Notes: generated by a model not told the origin, from the letters alone. A stretch of DNA of 63,169 bases from Pollutibacter sp044353505 (GCA_044353505.1 JBILBU010000010.1:1-63169), one strand, 5' to 3'. Positions 44,215-53,940 are shown, numbered from the stretch's first letter. Made by a program: numbers and translations.

Positions 44215-47200
44215 ATGCAACTTAAAGGTCTGGTTCGTTTTTTTGCGATAGCACTTATACTGATATCTGTTTATCAGCTACACTTCACTTGGGTAGTTAA
44301 TAACCACGAGAATAAGCAGGAAGAAAAGGCGTTGGCCTATGTCAAAGCCAATTTTCCAACTGCTGACACAGAGACAAAAGACCTTGAGTTTAATAAAAGG
44401 TACCGCAGGTTGCTTGATAGCACAAGAGATATCCCAGTTACTTACGGAGTAACCGGAGCTATTAATTACCAAAAGGCAAAGGAGCAGGAGCTTAACTTGG
44501 GACTCGACCTTCAAGGTGGAATGAGTGTTACCCTTGAAGTTGAGTTGGAAGGGCTATTAAAATCCCTCGCCAACAACCCAAAAGATCTTTCACTAAACAA
44601 CGCAATTAATGAGGCAAATGCCCAGAAAGCAAATAGTGATGCTGATTTTATCACCCTCTTTGCAAATGCTTACAAGAAACAAAATCCCAACGCAAAACTC
44701 TCCTCGATTTTTGCAGGCACTGGATCAAAAACTATAAAGACTGAAGATGCAGACAATGTTGTAGTTACAAAGCTCAAGACATCTGCCGATGGAGCCATCA
44801 GCAATACCTTCAATGTACTTCAAAAGCGTATTGACCAATTTGGTGTTGCGCAGCCAAATATTCAACTGGACAAGAACAAGGGGATCATCACCGTTGAACT
44901 TCCTGGTGTTAAAGATGATCCTGAACGTGTTAGAAAATACTTACAAGCAACTGCAAATCTTCAGTTTTGGGAAGTATACAACATAGCGGAACTTGACAAA
45001 TCATTTACAGACGGCGAAAAAGCGTTGCAAGATTTTTATTCTTCAACTAAGCCTGATACCACAGCAAAAGCGGCTGTAGTACCCGCAGCAAAACAATCGA
45101 CGGATACAAGCAAGTCTGCCACTATCGGAGAACTTGTTAAAGGTGGCGGTGCTGCAAAAGCTGATACGGTCGCCAACAAAGCTGCTCAATCTTTCTTCAC
45201 CATATTCCAACCCATCCCTCCTCAGCAGGACGCGCAGGGCAGGACAAATTTTGCGCCAAATTTGGGATATATAGCTGGAAGAGATACTGCAATTTTCAAC
45301 CAATATCTTGGGATAGAAGCAGTTAGAAACCAATTCCCTGGAAATGTTCGTTTCGCATTCGGTATTCCTGAAACAAATGACGAAGGTGTAAAAAGTGATA
45401 TTGTTGCCTTGTATGCACTCAAAACAATTGAGGGTTCAGATAAAGCACCTTTGGAAGGTGATGGCGTTCAACAAGCTAGTCAGGACTACGACGACCGCGG
45501 ACGACCTGCCATTAAAATGACAATGACAAAACAAGGTGAAAGGCTTTGGGGCGAATTAACCACAAACAATGTTGGAAAACCAATAGCCATTGTCTTGGAC
45601 AACGTCGTTTATTCTGCTCCCAACGTAATCAATCCAATTACAACGGGCAACTCAGAAATCAGCGGAAACTTTTCAATTGAAGAGGCACAAGATCTTTCAA
45701 ATATTCTTCAGTCAGGAAAACTACCTGCACCTGCCAAAATTGTACAAGAGCAAGTAGTTGGTCCAACCCTTGGCGCATCTGCCATCCAAGGAGGAACCTT
45801 GTCGTTCACCATATCATTCCTGGTCATCTTCGCCCTGATGTTGTTATATTATAACACAGGTGGATGGGTAGCCAATATTTCACTCATCCTCAACCTTCTT
45901 TTCACTGTTGGGGTATTAAGTGCTCTTGGTGCCACACTGACTGCACCTGGTATCGCTGGTCTAGTACTTACAATCGGTATGGCTGTAGATACCAATGTGG
46001 TTATTTTTGAAAGAATCAAAGACGAACTTAGGGTGGGCAGAAGCTATCAGCTTGCTGTTTCAGAAGGATATAAACGCTCCATGGCACCAGTACTTGATGG
46101 CCATATCACTACCCTTCTAACCGCTTTCATCCTATTTTATTATGGATTAGGTCCAGTACTTGGATTTGCCACAACACAGATTCTGGGTATCCTGCTTTCT
46201 CTATTTTGCGGCATCCTGATTTCTAGGTTGATCACAGACTTCTGGACTAACAAGAAAAGGCATTTTGAATACGTTACCAAGGTTAGCGAAAATGTATTCA
46301 AGAAATCTAACTTCAAATTTATTGAATACAGAAAAGTAGCCTATGCTATTTCAGTTGTTGTACTTATCCTTGGAGTAGCCTCTTTTTTCAATGGTTTTGA
46401 CCAAGGGGTTGAATACAAAGGTGGAAGAAGCTATAGCGTTCGATTTGATACTCCTGCATCAATTGAAACCGTAAGGGAGTCACTTAAAGCACAATTTGAT
46501 GAGTCACCTGTAATCAAAACAGTTGGCAACAACAAAACATTAAACATCACCACATCATATAAGATTGAGGATGCAAGCAAGAGCACAGACTCCCTTGTAG
46601 AAACGAAATTGTTCCAGGGCTTGAAACAAAGCTTGCCGGAAGGGTTGTCTTATGCCGACTTCCAAAAAAGTTATAAGCAGAGTTCACAGACTGTGCAACC
46701 ATCAATCTCTGACGACCTGAAGCAAGGTGCTGTTAAAGCCACCATCTTTGCACTCATTGCCATTTTCCTTTATATTTTCCTTCGTTTCCGCGACTGGAGA
46801 TATTCTATGGGTACGATTTTCGCACTCTTACATGATGTATTTGTAACACTAGCGGTATTCTCCTTCCTCAGGGGCATCGTTCCTTTCCCGTTAGAAATCG
46901 ATCAACACTTCATTGCAGCAATCCTAACAGTTATAGGTTTCTCAATGAATGATACTGTAATCGTATTTGACAGGGTCAGGGAATATAGCTCAAAAATGAT
47001 GGGAGATACCAAACAAAACATCATCAATAGAGCAATCAATGAGACCCTCAGCAGAACAATCATGACTTCATTGACGGTATTCCTAACCTTGCTTATTCTA
47101 TTCATCTTTGGTGGAGAAGTAACAAGAGGCTTTGCATTTGCGATGCTGATTGGAGTATTTACTGGTACCTATTCAACAATTTTTGTTGCGGCGCCAGTAT

Positions 47201-47265
47201 TGGTTGATATTGCAAAAAGCAAACCACTTGGTTCTGCCGACAGAAACGAGTCGAAGAAAAAATAA
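44215..47265 (+). CDS. secDF: Fused protein translocase subunit SecDF
   Basis: A 1016-residue fusion of SecD and SecF, which uses the proton motive force to help Sec export. SecD begins with a membrane helix and LGLDLQGGMSVTLEVE (about 95), has a long periplasmic part, and TM motifs LTIGMAVDTNVVIFERIKDELR (about 590) and VLDGHITTLLTAF (about 625). SecF starts near residue 700 (FKFIEYRKVAYA) with VEYKGGRSYSV and FSMNDTVIVFDRVREYSS (about 910). Fusion and length are usual for Bacteroidota. Followed by a rho-independent terminator. Confidence 0.97.
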   Translation: MQLKGLVRFFAIALILISVYQLHFTWVVNNHENKQEEKALAYVKANFPTADTETKDLEFNKRYRRLLDSTRDIPVTYGVTGAINYQKAKEQELNLGLDLQGGMSVTLEVELEGLLKSLANNPKDLSLNNAINEANAQKANSDADFITLFANAYKKQNPNAKLSSIFAGTGSKTIKTEDADNVVVTKLKTSADGAISNTFNVLQKRIDQFGVAQPNIQLDKNKGIITVELPGVKDDPERVRKYLQATANLQFWEVYNIAELDKSFTDGEKALQDFYSSTKPDTTAKAAVVPAAKQSTDTSKSATIGELVKGGGAAKADTVANKAAQSFFTIFQPIPPQQDAQGRTNFAPNLGYIAGRDTAIFNQYLGIEAVRNQFPGNVRFAFGIPETNDEGVKSDIVALYALKTIEGSDKAPLEGDGVQQASQDYDDRGRPAIKMTMTKQGERLWGELTTNNVGKPIAIVLDNVVYSAPNVINPITTGNSEISGNFSIEEAQDLSNILQSGKLPAPAKIVQEQVVGPTLGASAIQGGTLSFTISFLVIFALMLLYYNTGGWVANISLILNLLFTVGVLSALGATLTAPGIAGLVLTIGMAVDTNVVIFERIKDELRVGRSYQLAVSEGYKRSMAPVLDGHITTLLTAFILFYYGLGPVLGFATTQILGILLSLFCGILISRLITDFWTNKKRHFEYVTKVSENVFKKSNFKFIEYRKVAYAISVVVLILGVASFFNGFDQGVEYKGGRSYSVRFDTPASIETVRESLKAQFDESPVIKTVGNNKTLNITTSYKIEDASKSTDSLVETKLFQGLKQSLPEGLSYADFQKSYKQSSQTVQPSISDDLKQGAVKATIFALIAIFLYIFLRFRDWRYSMGTIFALLHDVFVTLAVFSFLRGIVPFPLEIDQHFIAAILTVIGFSMNDTVIVFDRVREYSSKMMGDTKQNIINRAINETLSRTIMTSLTVFLTLLILFIFGGEVTRGFAFAMLIGVFTGTYSTIFVAAPVLVDIAKSKPLGSADRNESKKK

Positions 47266-47284
47266 ATACCAAACGTTATCATAC

Positions 47285-47316
47285 AAAAAAGGCATTCAAC
47301 TGAATGCCTTTTTTTT
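47285..47316 (+). terminator. Rho-independent terminator after secDF
   Basis: The stem GGCATTCA / TGAATGCC with a 2-base AC loop is flanked by a run of A and a run of eight T. It lies 20 bp after the secDF stop. Because A and T runs flank both sides it can also terminate the convergent iscA-type gene. Confidence 0.85.
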
Positions 47317-47355
47317 GTCTGCGAATTAAATAATGCAATATAAATACTGAGTAAG

Positions 47356-47700
47356 CTAGACTGCAAAAGAGGTTCCGCAACCACAGGTAGAAGATGCATT
47401 GGGGTTATTAAAAATAAAACCGCGGGCATCAAGTCCATTTTTCCAATCAATCTCCATCCCAAAAAGATACAAGCCGTGTGCAGGATTAATCATGATTGGA
47501 ATCCCTTCAACATCAAAAATATCGTCGGTCTCTTTTTTCTCGTCCAGTTCAAGCACATAGCTTAGTCCTGAACATCCTCCCCCTTTTACTCCTATTCTCA
47601 AGTATTTATCATTGGCTTTTTCGTTTTGCTCAAACAAGCGCCTGATCTCTTCAACAGCTGTTGAAGTAAATTTTACTGGTATATCACTGAGTGTTTCCAT
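47356..47700 (-). CDS. Iron-sulfur cluster assembly accessory protein, IscA/ErpA/HesB type
   Basis: A 114-residue A-type carrier. The three cluster-binding cysteines are in place: Cys43 in GGGCSGLSY, and Cys106 and Cys108 in STCGCGTSF at the C-terminus. Length is normal. It would pass Fe-S clusters to apoproteins in the cytoplasm; candidates in this window include the IlvD/Edd dehydratase. IscA and ErpA cannot be told apart by eye. Confidence 0.92.
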   Translation of the reverse strand: METLSDIPVKFTSTAVEEIRRLFEQNEKANDKYLRIGVKGGGCSGLSYVLELDEKKETDDIFDVEGIPIMINPAHGLYLFGMEIDWKNGLDARGFIFNNPNASSTCGCGTSFAV

Positions 47701-47750
47701 AATGCGAAATTAATAACAAATCTTAGAACATCTATTCAACACCCAAAGTG

Positions 47751-47758
47751 TACATTTG
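47751..47758 (+). promoter_or_regulatory. TAnnTTTG promoter box before the 134-residue protein and mutase genes
   Basis: TACATTTG is an exact -7 consensus. Transcription would begin near 47765, about 10 nt before the ATG at 47775. The next gene follows after 10 bp, so the two genes probably share this promoter. Confidence 0.45.
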
Positions 47759-47774
47759 TTTTAACAAGTTCATT

Positions 47775-48179
47775 ATGTCAAACTTATCCGCTTTGCTCAC
47801 CGCCCAAGCCTATGAAAGGCTAGTTGCCTTTACAGAAAGATGCAGCTTTACCGCACTTGCCAACCGTCTCCCAGCAGGAAACATGCTGGCAGGGCAATTG
47901 GCTGAAGTGTTCAAAGAGGCAATTAGTGTGGAATTTGAACACAACCTTTCCCAACAGATTTATGTGTCTGAGCCTGCGTGGCAAGTGGTTATAGATCTCA
48001 AAGACCAACAGATATTCATCATTAATGAGCTGGCGCATGCAATTTCCAGGGATGCACCAGGACAAACACTCGTAGATTCAATCAAAGCATTTCTTGGGGC
48101 AGATCCTAACGCTTCAATTCAACCGATGGTGCTTGATGTACTAAAAAAAGAGGCGAGACAACACCTTGCCAAGATATAA
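47775..48179 (+). CDS. Conserved-looking hypothetical protein upstream of methylmalonyl-CoA mutase
   Basis: A 134-residue cytoplasmic protein with no recognised domain. The ATG at 47775 is used; a GTG at 47748 is in frame but overlaps the promoter box. It is mostly helical and acidic, with a segment QVVIDLKDQQIFIINELAHAIS that looks like a beta hairpin. The 10-bp spacing to the mutase gene suggests co-expression and perhaps an accessory role, which cannot be tested here. Confidence 0.6.
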   Translation: MSNLSALLTAQAYERLVAFTERCSFTALANRLPAGNMLAGQLAEVFKEAISVEFEHNLSQQIYVSEPAWQVVIDLKDQQIFIINELAHAISRDAPGQTLVDSIKAFLGADPNASIQPMVLDVLKKEARQHLAKI

Positions 48180-48189
48180 ATAGCCAACC

Positions 48190-49746
48190 ATGGATAACTA
48201 CATTAAAAACGATTCCGGAATTGAGATAAAGAAGGTTTATTCACCTGATGACCTAGATACACCCCCCGCTGCGGTGCCCGGCATTTTCCCATTCACCAGA
48301 GGGATTCAGGAAGATATGTATAGAGGGAAGACATGGACCATGAGGCAATATGCCGGATTCTCAACAGCTGAGGAGAGCAACAAAAGATATCATTTTCTTC
48401 TTCAACAGGGGGTAAACGGGCTTAGTGTTGCATTTGACCTCCCCACACAAATAGGATATGATAGCAACCACCCGCTCTCAGAGGGAGAAGTGGGTAAAGT
48501 GGGCGTTGCCATTGATAGCTTGGATGACATGGAAATTCTTTTTGATGGAATAGACTTGGAAAAAGTTTCAACCTCGATGACCATCAATGCAACAGGATTT
48601 ATTCTTCTTGCCCTTTACGCAGCAGTAGCCAAGAAAAAAGGGGCAGATATCACCAAACTCACAGGCACCATCCAAAACGATATCCTCAAGGAATATGCAG
48701 CGCGAGGAACCTATATCTATCCCCCCAAGGCATCTATGCGCATCATTACAGATATTTTTGAATGGTGCAGCAAAGAGATGCCCAAATGGAACACGATCTC
48801 CATTTCAGGATACCATATTCGTGAGGCTGGAAGTACAGCTGCTCAGGAAGCTGCATTTACCTTGAGTAATGGAAAAGCATATGTGCAAGCTGCACTTGAA
48901 AAAGGAATTGACATCAACACACTGGGAAAAAGACTTTCGTTCTTTTTTAATGCCCACAACAATCTTTTTGAAGAGGTTGCTAAATTTCGTGCCTCCAGAA
49001 AGATTTGGGCTGAAATAATGAAGTCGCTTGGCGCAACAGATCCGAAAGCCATGATGCTAAGGTTTCATGCACAAACAGGAGGGAGTACATTAACACAGCA
49101 ACAACCCCTTAACAACATCTCACGGGTAACAATTCAGGCGCTTGCAGCTGTACTCGGCGGCACACAATCCCTGCACACAAATGGATACGACGAGGCATTG
49201 AGTTTGCCCACTGAACAGGCCGCACAGGTTGCGCTAAGAACACAGCAGATCATAGCTTTTGAAAGTGGCGTTGCAGATACTGCAGATCCACTCGGAGGCT
49301 CTTATTATGTTGAATCACTTACCACATCAATGGAATCAGAGATCATGAACATTATTACCACAATAGACAAGATGGGGGGAAGTGTCAGGGCCATTGAGGA
49401 AGGATACATGCAAGAGCAAATTGCGCATAGTGCCTATAAGCACCACATCGAAATGGAAAGTAAAAAAAAGATTGTCGTTGGTGTGAATAGCTTTGTTGGT
49501 CCGAAAGACAAAGAACCAGCACTCATGAAAATTGATGAATCCATTAGAACAATTCAATCAACAAAAATTGATCAATTAAAAAAAAGGCGGAATCAATCAG
49601 CTGTCGAGCAATCCCTTCAATCAATTGAAAGGGCTGCAATTGACGGAGACAACCTCATGCCGCAGGTGATGCATGCAGTAGAAAATTACTGCACCATGGG
49701 TGAGATTGCCGACACACTAAGAAAAGTATTTGGCGAGTACCACTAA
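48190..49746 (+). CDS. mutA: Methylmalonyl-CoA mutase catalytic subunit without a B12 domain
   Basis: A 518-residue acyl-CoA mutase large subunit. It covers the substrate TIM barrel only and ends at GEIADTLRKVFGEYH, where B12-binding domains would otherwise continue. By alignment to Propionibacterium MutB from memory, Tyr54 and Arg172 match Tyr89 and Arg207, the pair that selects methylmalonyl-CoA, whereas isobutyryl- and hydroxyisobutyryl-CoA mutases differ there. Thr50, Arg52, Gln162 and His209 also match active-site residues; the MutB Arg82 position is Lys47. A separate cobalamin-binding partner must be encoded elsewhere. Its 3' end overlaps the convergent gene by 4 bp. Confidence 0.85.
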   Translation: MDNYIKNDSGIEIKKVYSPDDLDTPPAAVPGIFPFTRGIQEDMYRGKTWTMRQYAGFSTAEESNKRYHFLLQQGVNGLSVAFDLPTQIGYDSNHPLSEGEVGKVGVAIDSLDDMEILFDGIDLEKVSTSMTINATGFILLALYAAVAKKKGADITKLTGTIQNDILKEYAARGTYIYPPKASMRIITDIFEWCSKEMPKWNTISISGYHIREAGSTAAQEAAFTLSNGKAYVQAALEKGIDINTLGKRLSFFFNAHNNLFEEVAKFRASRKIWAEIMKSLGATDPKAMMLRFHAQTGGSTLTQQQPLNNISRVTIQALAAVLGGTQSLHTNGYDEALSLPTEQAAQVALRTQQIIAFESGVADTADPLGGSYYVESLTTSMESEIMNIITTIDKMGGSVRAIEEGYMQEQIAHSAYKHHIEMESKKKIVVGVNSFVGPKDKEPALMKIDESIRTIQSTKIDQLKKRRNQSAVEQSLQSIERAAIDGDNLMPQVMHAVENYCTMGEIADTLRKVFGEYH

Positions 49747-50123
49747 AGTGCTCTTACATAAAACTCATTAAAGGCTGATCTAAAATCATTTACCTGAGAC
49801 TCAAACTGCTCAAATTTTTCCCTCAATCCAATATGGTGAATAGATTGAAGATCAAGTTCTAATCTATTTTCCGATGATGGAACCATCTCCACTTCATCTA
49901 TATGTTCACTAACAGCATAAGCTATTGAAGCCAGGTAATCCCGAAGGTCCTGGAGCTTATCATTAAACTGATTCGCTTTTTTTTCGTCAAACATATGGCC
50001 ATCAAGACAAGTAAGTGCCTCGAGCCTGTCTCCTATGATATCGAGATAAGAATTATAAAAGCCTATAGCAGTAAGCCATTCAAAATGTTCCGCTTGTTGT
50101 GGTGCAGTTTCTGTAGTGAGCAT
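49743..50123 (-). CDS. Hypothetical helical protein
   Basis: A 126-residue protein of unknown function, rich in Glu, Gln and aromatic residues and predicted mostly helical, without signal or membrane segment. The ATG at 50123 is used; an in-frame TTG at 50153 is less likely. It overlaps the mutase stop by 4 bp (convergent) and is 101 bp downstream of the ABC-F stop at 50224, possibly on the same transcript. Confidence 0.6.
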   Translation of the reverse strand: MLTTETAPQQAEHFEWLTAIGFYNSYLDIIGDRLEALTCLDGHMFDEKKANQFNDKLQDLRDYLASIAYAVSEHIDEVEMVPSSENRLELDLQSIHHIGLREKFEQFESQVNDFRSAFNEFYVRAL

Positions 50124-50223
50124 GGATGTTGATTTGAAACAAATATTGCCCAAAGAAAACCAGCTATTGCATGATGAATATCAAGCCTTGCAATGAATTA
50201 AATCAGAAAAACTGAACAAGTGA

Positions 50224-51849
50224 CTAGCTGTACATTTCAGTCCTGAGTTCTTGTACCCGTTTATCTTCCAGATATTCATCAAAAGTCATCAGTCGATCAA
50301 TAGTACCTTTTGGCGTAATCTCGATAACCCTATTGGCAACAGTTTGCATAAAAGTATGGTCATGCGAGGTTAACAAAACCACACCAGGAAAATTAATGCA
50401 CCCTTCATTGAAACTCTGAATGCTCTCAAGATCAAGGTGATTGGTTGGCTGATCAAGTACGATGCAGTTCGGACTCTGAAGCATCATTCTGCTTACCATG
50501 CACCTAACCTTTTCTCCTCCACTAAGCACCTTAGTCTTCTTCATGATATCATCACCGCTGAACAGCATTTTTCCTAAGAAGCCTCTAAGGAAGGGTTCAT
50601 CGGCATCTGTTACATGTGGTGGCACATGCTCCCTCAACCAGTCTAGCAATCCCAAGTCTTCGTGAAAAAACTGACTATTCTCTACAGGTAAATATGACTT
50701 GGTGATGGTGGTGCCCCACTCAAACTTTCCAGCATCTGGCTGCACCTGCCCATTGATGATTTCAAAAAAAGCGGTAACTGCGAGGGCATCCCGACTCACC
50801 AATGCAATCTTATCATTTTTGTTAACCGTTAGGTTGATCTTATCAAATAGTTTCCGGCCATCAACTGATTTTGACAGGCCTTCAACAGATAGAATTTGAT
50901 TACCAACCTCACGCAGCGGTTGAAAAATAATTCCTGGATACTTTCTGTTTGAAGGTTCAATATCTTCAATGGTCAATTTCTCCAATGCTTTTTTTCTCGC
51001 AGTTGCTTGACGCGACTTAGAAGCATTGGCGCTAAAACGGGCGATGAAATCTATCAATGCTTGTCGCTTATCCTCAACTTTCTTGTTCTTATCATTCATC
51101 TGCCTTGCCATCAATTGTGACGACTCATACCAAAATGAATAGTTGCCCGTGAATGTTTTAATTTTTTGTCTATCAACATCTGCAACGTGGGTACACACGG
51201 CATCTAAAAAGTGCCTATCGTGACTAACCACCAATACGATATTTTCATAGTCTGCAAGGAAATTCTCTAGCCAACCAATTGTTTCAAGATCCAGTCCATT
51301 TGTAGGCTCATCCAGCAAGAGAATATCTGGATTGCCAAAAAGAGCCTGTGCCAACAATACCCGCAATTTCATGTTGGATGGCATATCCTTCATCAACCTT
51401 GGATGGTATTCCTCTGTAACACCAAGATCACTTAAGAAAGTAGCTGCATCACTTTCCGCAGTATACCCTCCCATTTCACCAAATTCAGCTTCCAAATCTC
51501 CTGCCCTTATTCCATCTTCTTCAGAAAAATCTTCTTTAGAATATATTAGTTCACGCTCTTGCGCAACTTTCCACATTTTTTTGTGTCCCATAAGCACGGT
51601 ATTCAGCACCGTCTGTTCATCAAATTGATATTGATTCTGGCTAAGCACGGCCATCCTTTCACCAGGCGTGATGTCAACACTTCCCTTATTCGGTTCAATT
51701 TCTCCACTGAGGATTTTTAAAAACGTACTCTTGCCAGCACCATTGGCACCAATGACACCGTAACAGTTGCCTTTTATAAAATTGATGTTTACCTCATCAA
51801 AAAGGACCCGTTTTCCGTAGGCAAGGGTAATATTGCGTGCACTGATCAT
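50224..51849 (-). CDS. ABC-F family ATPase, YbiT/YkpA-like, with a degenerate second ATP site
   Basis: A 541-residue soluble twin-ABC protein that probably acts on the ribosome. The ATG at 51849 starts MISARNITLAYGKRVLF. NBD1 has an intact Walker A (GANGAGKST) and Walker B (LLLDEPTNGLD), but its signature reads MPSNMK. A linker rich in Lys and Arg (about 240-310) follows. In NBD2 the Walker A region reads LVSRDALAVTAFF with no GxxGxGKS, the signature LSGGEKVR is intact, and Walker B reads IVLDQPTNHLD with Gln for the catalytic Glu. One composite site therefore looks active and the other not. Confidence 0.9.
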   Translation of the reverse strand: MISARNITLAYGKRVLFDEVNINFIKGNCYGVIGANGAGKSTFLKILSGEIEPNKGSVDITPGERMAVLSQNQYQFDEQTVLNTVLMGHKKMWKVAQERELIYSKEDFSEEDGIRAGDLEAEFGEMGGYTAESDAATFLSDLGVTEEYHPRLMKDMPSNMKLRVLLAQALFGNPDILLLDEPTNGLDLETIGWLENFLADYENIVLVVSHDRHFLDAVCTHVADVDRQKIKTFTGNYSFWYESSQLMARQMNDKNKKVEDKRQALIDFIARFSANASKSRQATARKKALEKLTIEDIEPSNRKYPGIIFQPLREVGNQILSVEGLSKSVDGRKLFDKINLTVNKNDKIALVSRDALAVTAFFEIINGQVQPDAGKFEWGTTITKSYLPVENSQFFHEDLGLLDWLREHVPPHVTDADEPFLRGFLGKMLFSGDDIMKKTKVLSGGEKVRCMVSRMMLQSPNCIVLDQPTNHLDLESIQSFNEGCINFPGVVLLTSHDHTFMQTVANRVIEITPKGTIDRLMTFDEYLEDKRVQELRTEMYS

Positions 51850-51879
51850 AGTAGTAGAATTTATGTCCCTGAAAAGTTG

Positions 51880-51887
51880 CAAAGTTA
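51880..51887 (-). promoter_or_regulatory. TAnnTTTG promoter box of the ABC-F gene
   Basis: On the minus strand this reads TAACTTTG, followed by C. It predicts a start of transcription near 51873, about 24 nt before the ATG. It lies in the 99-bp divergent spacer shared with the M20 amidohydrolase gene. Confidence 0.5.
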
Positions 51888-51948
51888 ATCCTTTTAGGAC
51901 CTATTTGTGGGATGAAATGATTAATTTACTTATCTAAAATAGCCACTT

Positions 51949-53253
51949 ATGCGAATAGTTATCTCCTGCTTAATCATATTGATCAGCCTAGTCTCCAGCA
52001 TCAAAGCCCAAACGCCCTTCGAGGCCGTCATAGAAACTAAGGCAACGGCCATATCCCCAAAACTCATTGAGTGGAGAAGGCATATTCACCAGCAACCGGA
52101 ATTGGCGTTTAATGAATTCAAGACCATGGAATATATTGCCGCACACCTGCGGAAAATTGGTCTGGAAGTAACCACCAATGTTGCAAAAACAGGTGTAGTT
52201 GCAATTTTAAGAGGCGGTAAACCAGGCCCGGTTATCGGATTACGCGCAGATATTGACGGCTTACCTGTAAAAGAAAGGGTTGATGTCCCTTTTAAATCTA
52301 CCGTTATCACCGAATATTTGGGCAGCCAGGTGCCCGTCATGCACGCCTGTGGGCATGACACCCATACTGCTATCCTCATGGGTACAGCAGAAGTTCTTGC
52401 ATCAATGAAAAAGGACATAGCAGGAACGGTTAAATTCTTCTTTCAGCCAGCAGAGGAAGGCGCTCCGGGCAACGAAATTGGAGGAGCTGCACTCATGATT
52501 AGTGAAGGGGTAATGGACAACCCAAAAGTAGATGTTGTATTTGGCCTCCATATTAGTTCCTCACTAGAAATTGGAAAAATTCTATACAAGAGCGGCGCAA
52601 TGATGGCATCAGCCGATTGGTTCACCTTAAAAATAAAAGGCAAACAAACACATGGCTCAACACCTTGGACTGGAATCGACCCCATCACCATTGGCGCACA
52701 AATTATCAATAACCTACAAACTATTGTAAGTCGTCAAGAAGACCTTACCCTTTCCCCAGTAGTAATCACGGTAGGGAAGTTTCAGAGCGGTGTAAGGCAA
52801 AATATTATTCCAGAAGATGCGGAACTGCTCGGCACAATCAGAACACTCGATTCAGAAATGCAAAAAGATGTTCATGAAAAAATGCATAAAGTAGTACAGG
52901 CAGCAGCTGAATCCTGGGGTGCCAAAATTGAACTAACCATAGATACAAAGACGCTGGTCACTTACAATAATCCAGAACTTGTTGACGAGATGATTCCTTC
53001 ACTACAAAGGGCTGCCGGAAAAAATAATGTTCAGCCAGGAAGATGGACTACAAACGCTGAGGATTTTTCATACTTTGGAGAAAAGGCTCCAGCATTTTTC
53101 TTTAACCTGGGAGGAATGCCAAAAGGACAAGATCCGAATAAAGCGGCACCTCATCATACACCAGACTTTTACATTGATGACAGCATGTTAGATGTGGGAG
53201 TAAAAGCATTCTGTAATATGGTCGTTGACTATGCTTCTATGAAAAAGAAATGA
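51949..53253 (+). CDS. Secreted M20 amidohydrolase (hippurate/IAA-amino-acid hydrolase-like)
   Basis: A 434-residue metal-dependent amidohydrolase with a signal peptide (ending SIKAQ), so periplasmic or exported. Motifs: RRHIHQQPELAFNEF (about 42), GLRADIDGLPVKE (about 96), the metal motif MHACGHDTHTAILMG (about 130), FFQPAEEGAPGNEIGGA (about 163) and the end motif AAPHHTPDFYIDDS (about 400). The family hydrolyses N-acyl amino acids or similar amides. Substrate unknown. Confidence 0.9.
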   Translation: MRIVISCLIILISLVSSIKAQTPFEAVIETKATAISPKLIEWRRHIHQQPELAFNEFKTMEYIAAHLRKIGLEVTTNVAKTGVVAILRGGKPGPVIGLRADIDGLPVKERVDVPFKSTVITEYLGSQVPVMHACGHDTHTAILMGTAEVLASMKKDIAGTVKFFFQPAEEGAPGNEIGGAALMISEGVMDNPKVDVVFGLHISSSLEIGKILYKSGAMMASADWFTLKIKGKQTHGSTPWTGIDPITIGAQIINNLQTIVSRQEDLTLSPVVITVGKFQSGVRQNIIPEDAELLGTIRTLDSEMQKDVHEKMHKVVQAAAESWGAKIELTIDTKTLVTYNNPELVDEMIPSLQRAAGKNNVQPGRWTTNAEDFSYFGEKAPAFFFNLGGMPKGQDPNKAAPHHTPDFYIDDSMLDVGVKAFCNMVVDYASMKKK

Positions 53254-53265
53254 TTGGAAATGGTG

Positions 53266-53940
53266 TTAGGTCCTGCTGCCAAACAACAAACTTCCAACCC
53301 TTATCATATTGCTTCCGCATTCAATGGCGAGGGCATAATCACCACTCATGCCCATTGATAATACATTGAAATGCTCAGACTCATCAGCATAAAGCGCTTT
53401 CATCTCGTCAAATAAAGATTTTAGTGCACTGAATTCTGCTTTAACCACTGCAGTATCGTTGGAAAAAGATGCCATGCCCATGAGTCCACAAAACTGGATA
53501 AAGTTAAATTTCTTTTCCAGAAAATATATCGCAGCCAATTGTCTTGCTTCAATGAAATCCAGACCAAACTTGGTTTCTTCCTTGGCAATATGCACCTGTA
53601 CCAAACAATTGATTACCCTATTAAGCTTCTCCCCTTCTTTACTAATTGTTTCCAGCAGCCTAAAACTATCCACGCCGTGTATCATGTGTACAAATGGAGC
53701 AATTAGTTTAACCTTGTTGGATTGAAGATGCCCGATAAAATGCCAACGTATATCCTTGGGAAGTTCATCGTGTTTCTTAACCAACTCTTGAACATAATTC
53801 TCGCCAAAATCACGATGCCCCATGTCATACAACACTTGTATATCCTCAACTGGCTTTGTCTTGGAAACAGCAACTAAAGTGGAGGCCGACTTCTCAAGAT
53901 CAGAAACCAACTTTAGATATGCTTCTTTATTTATCGACAT
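53266..53940 (-). CDS. YggS-family pyridoxal phosphate homeostasis protein
   Basis: A 224-residue PLP-binding protein of the YggS/PROSC family. The PLP Lys27 lies in LVAVSKTKPVEDI, and FGENYVQELVKKHDEL, WHFIGHLQSNKVK (about 83) and SMGMSGDYALAIECGSNMIRVGS near the C-terminus are classic. The ATG at 53940 gives the normal length; the longer frame to 54048 is rejected. It buffers cellular PLP levels and affects amino acid metabolism. Confidence 0.95.
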   Translation of the reverse strand: MSINKEAYLKLVSDLEKSASTLVAVSKTKPVEDIQVLYDMGHRDFGENYVQELVKKHDELPKDIRWHFIGHLQSNKVKLIAPFVHMIHGVDSFRLLETISKEGEKLNRVINCLVQVHIAKEETKFGLDFIEARQLAAIYFLEKKFNFIQFCGLMGMASFSNDTAVVKAEFSALKSLFDEMKALYADESEHFNVLSMGMSGDYALAIECGSNMIRVGSLLFGSRT

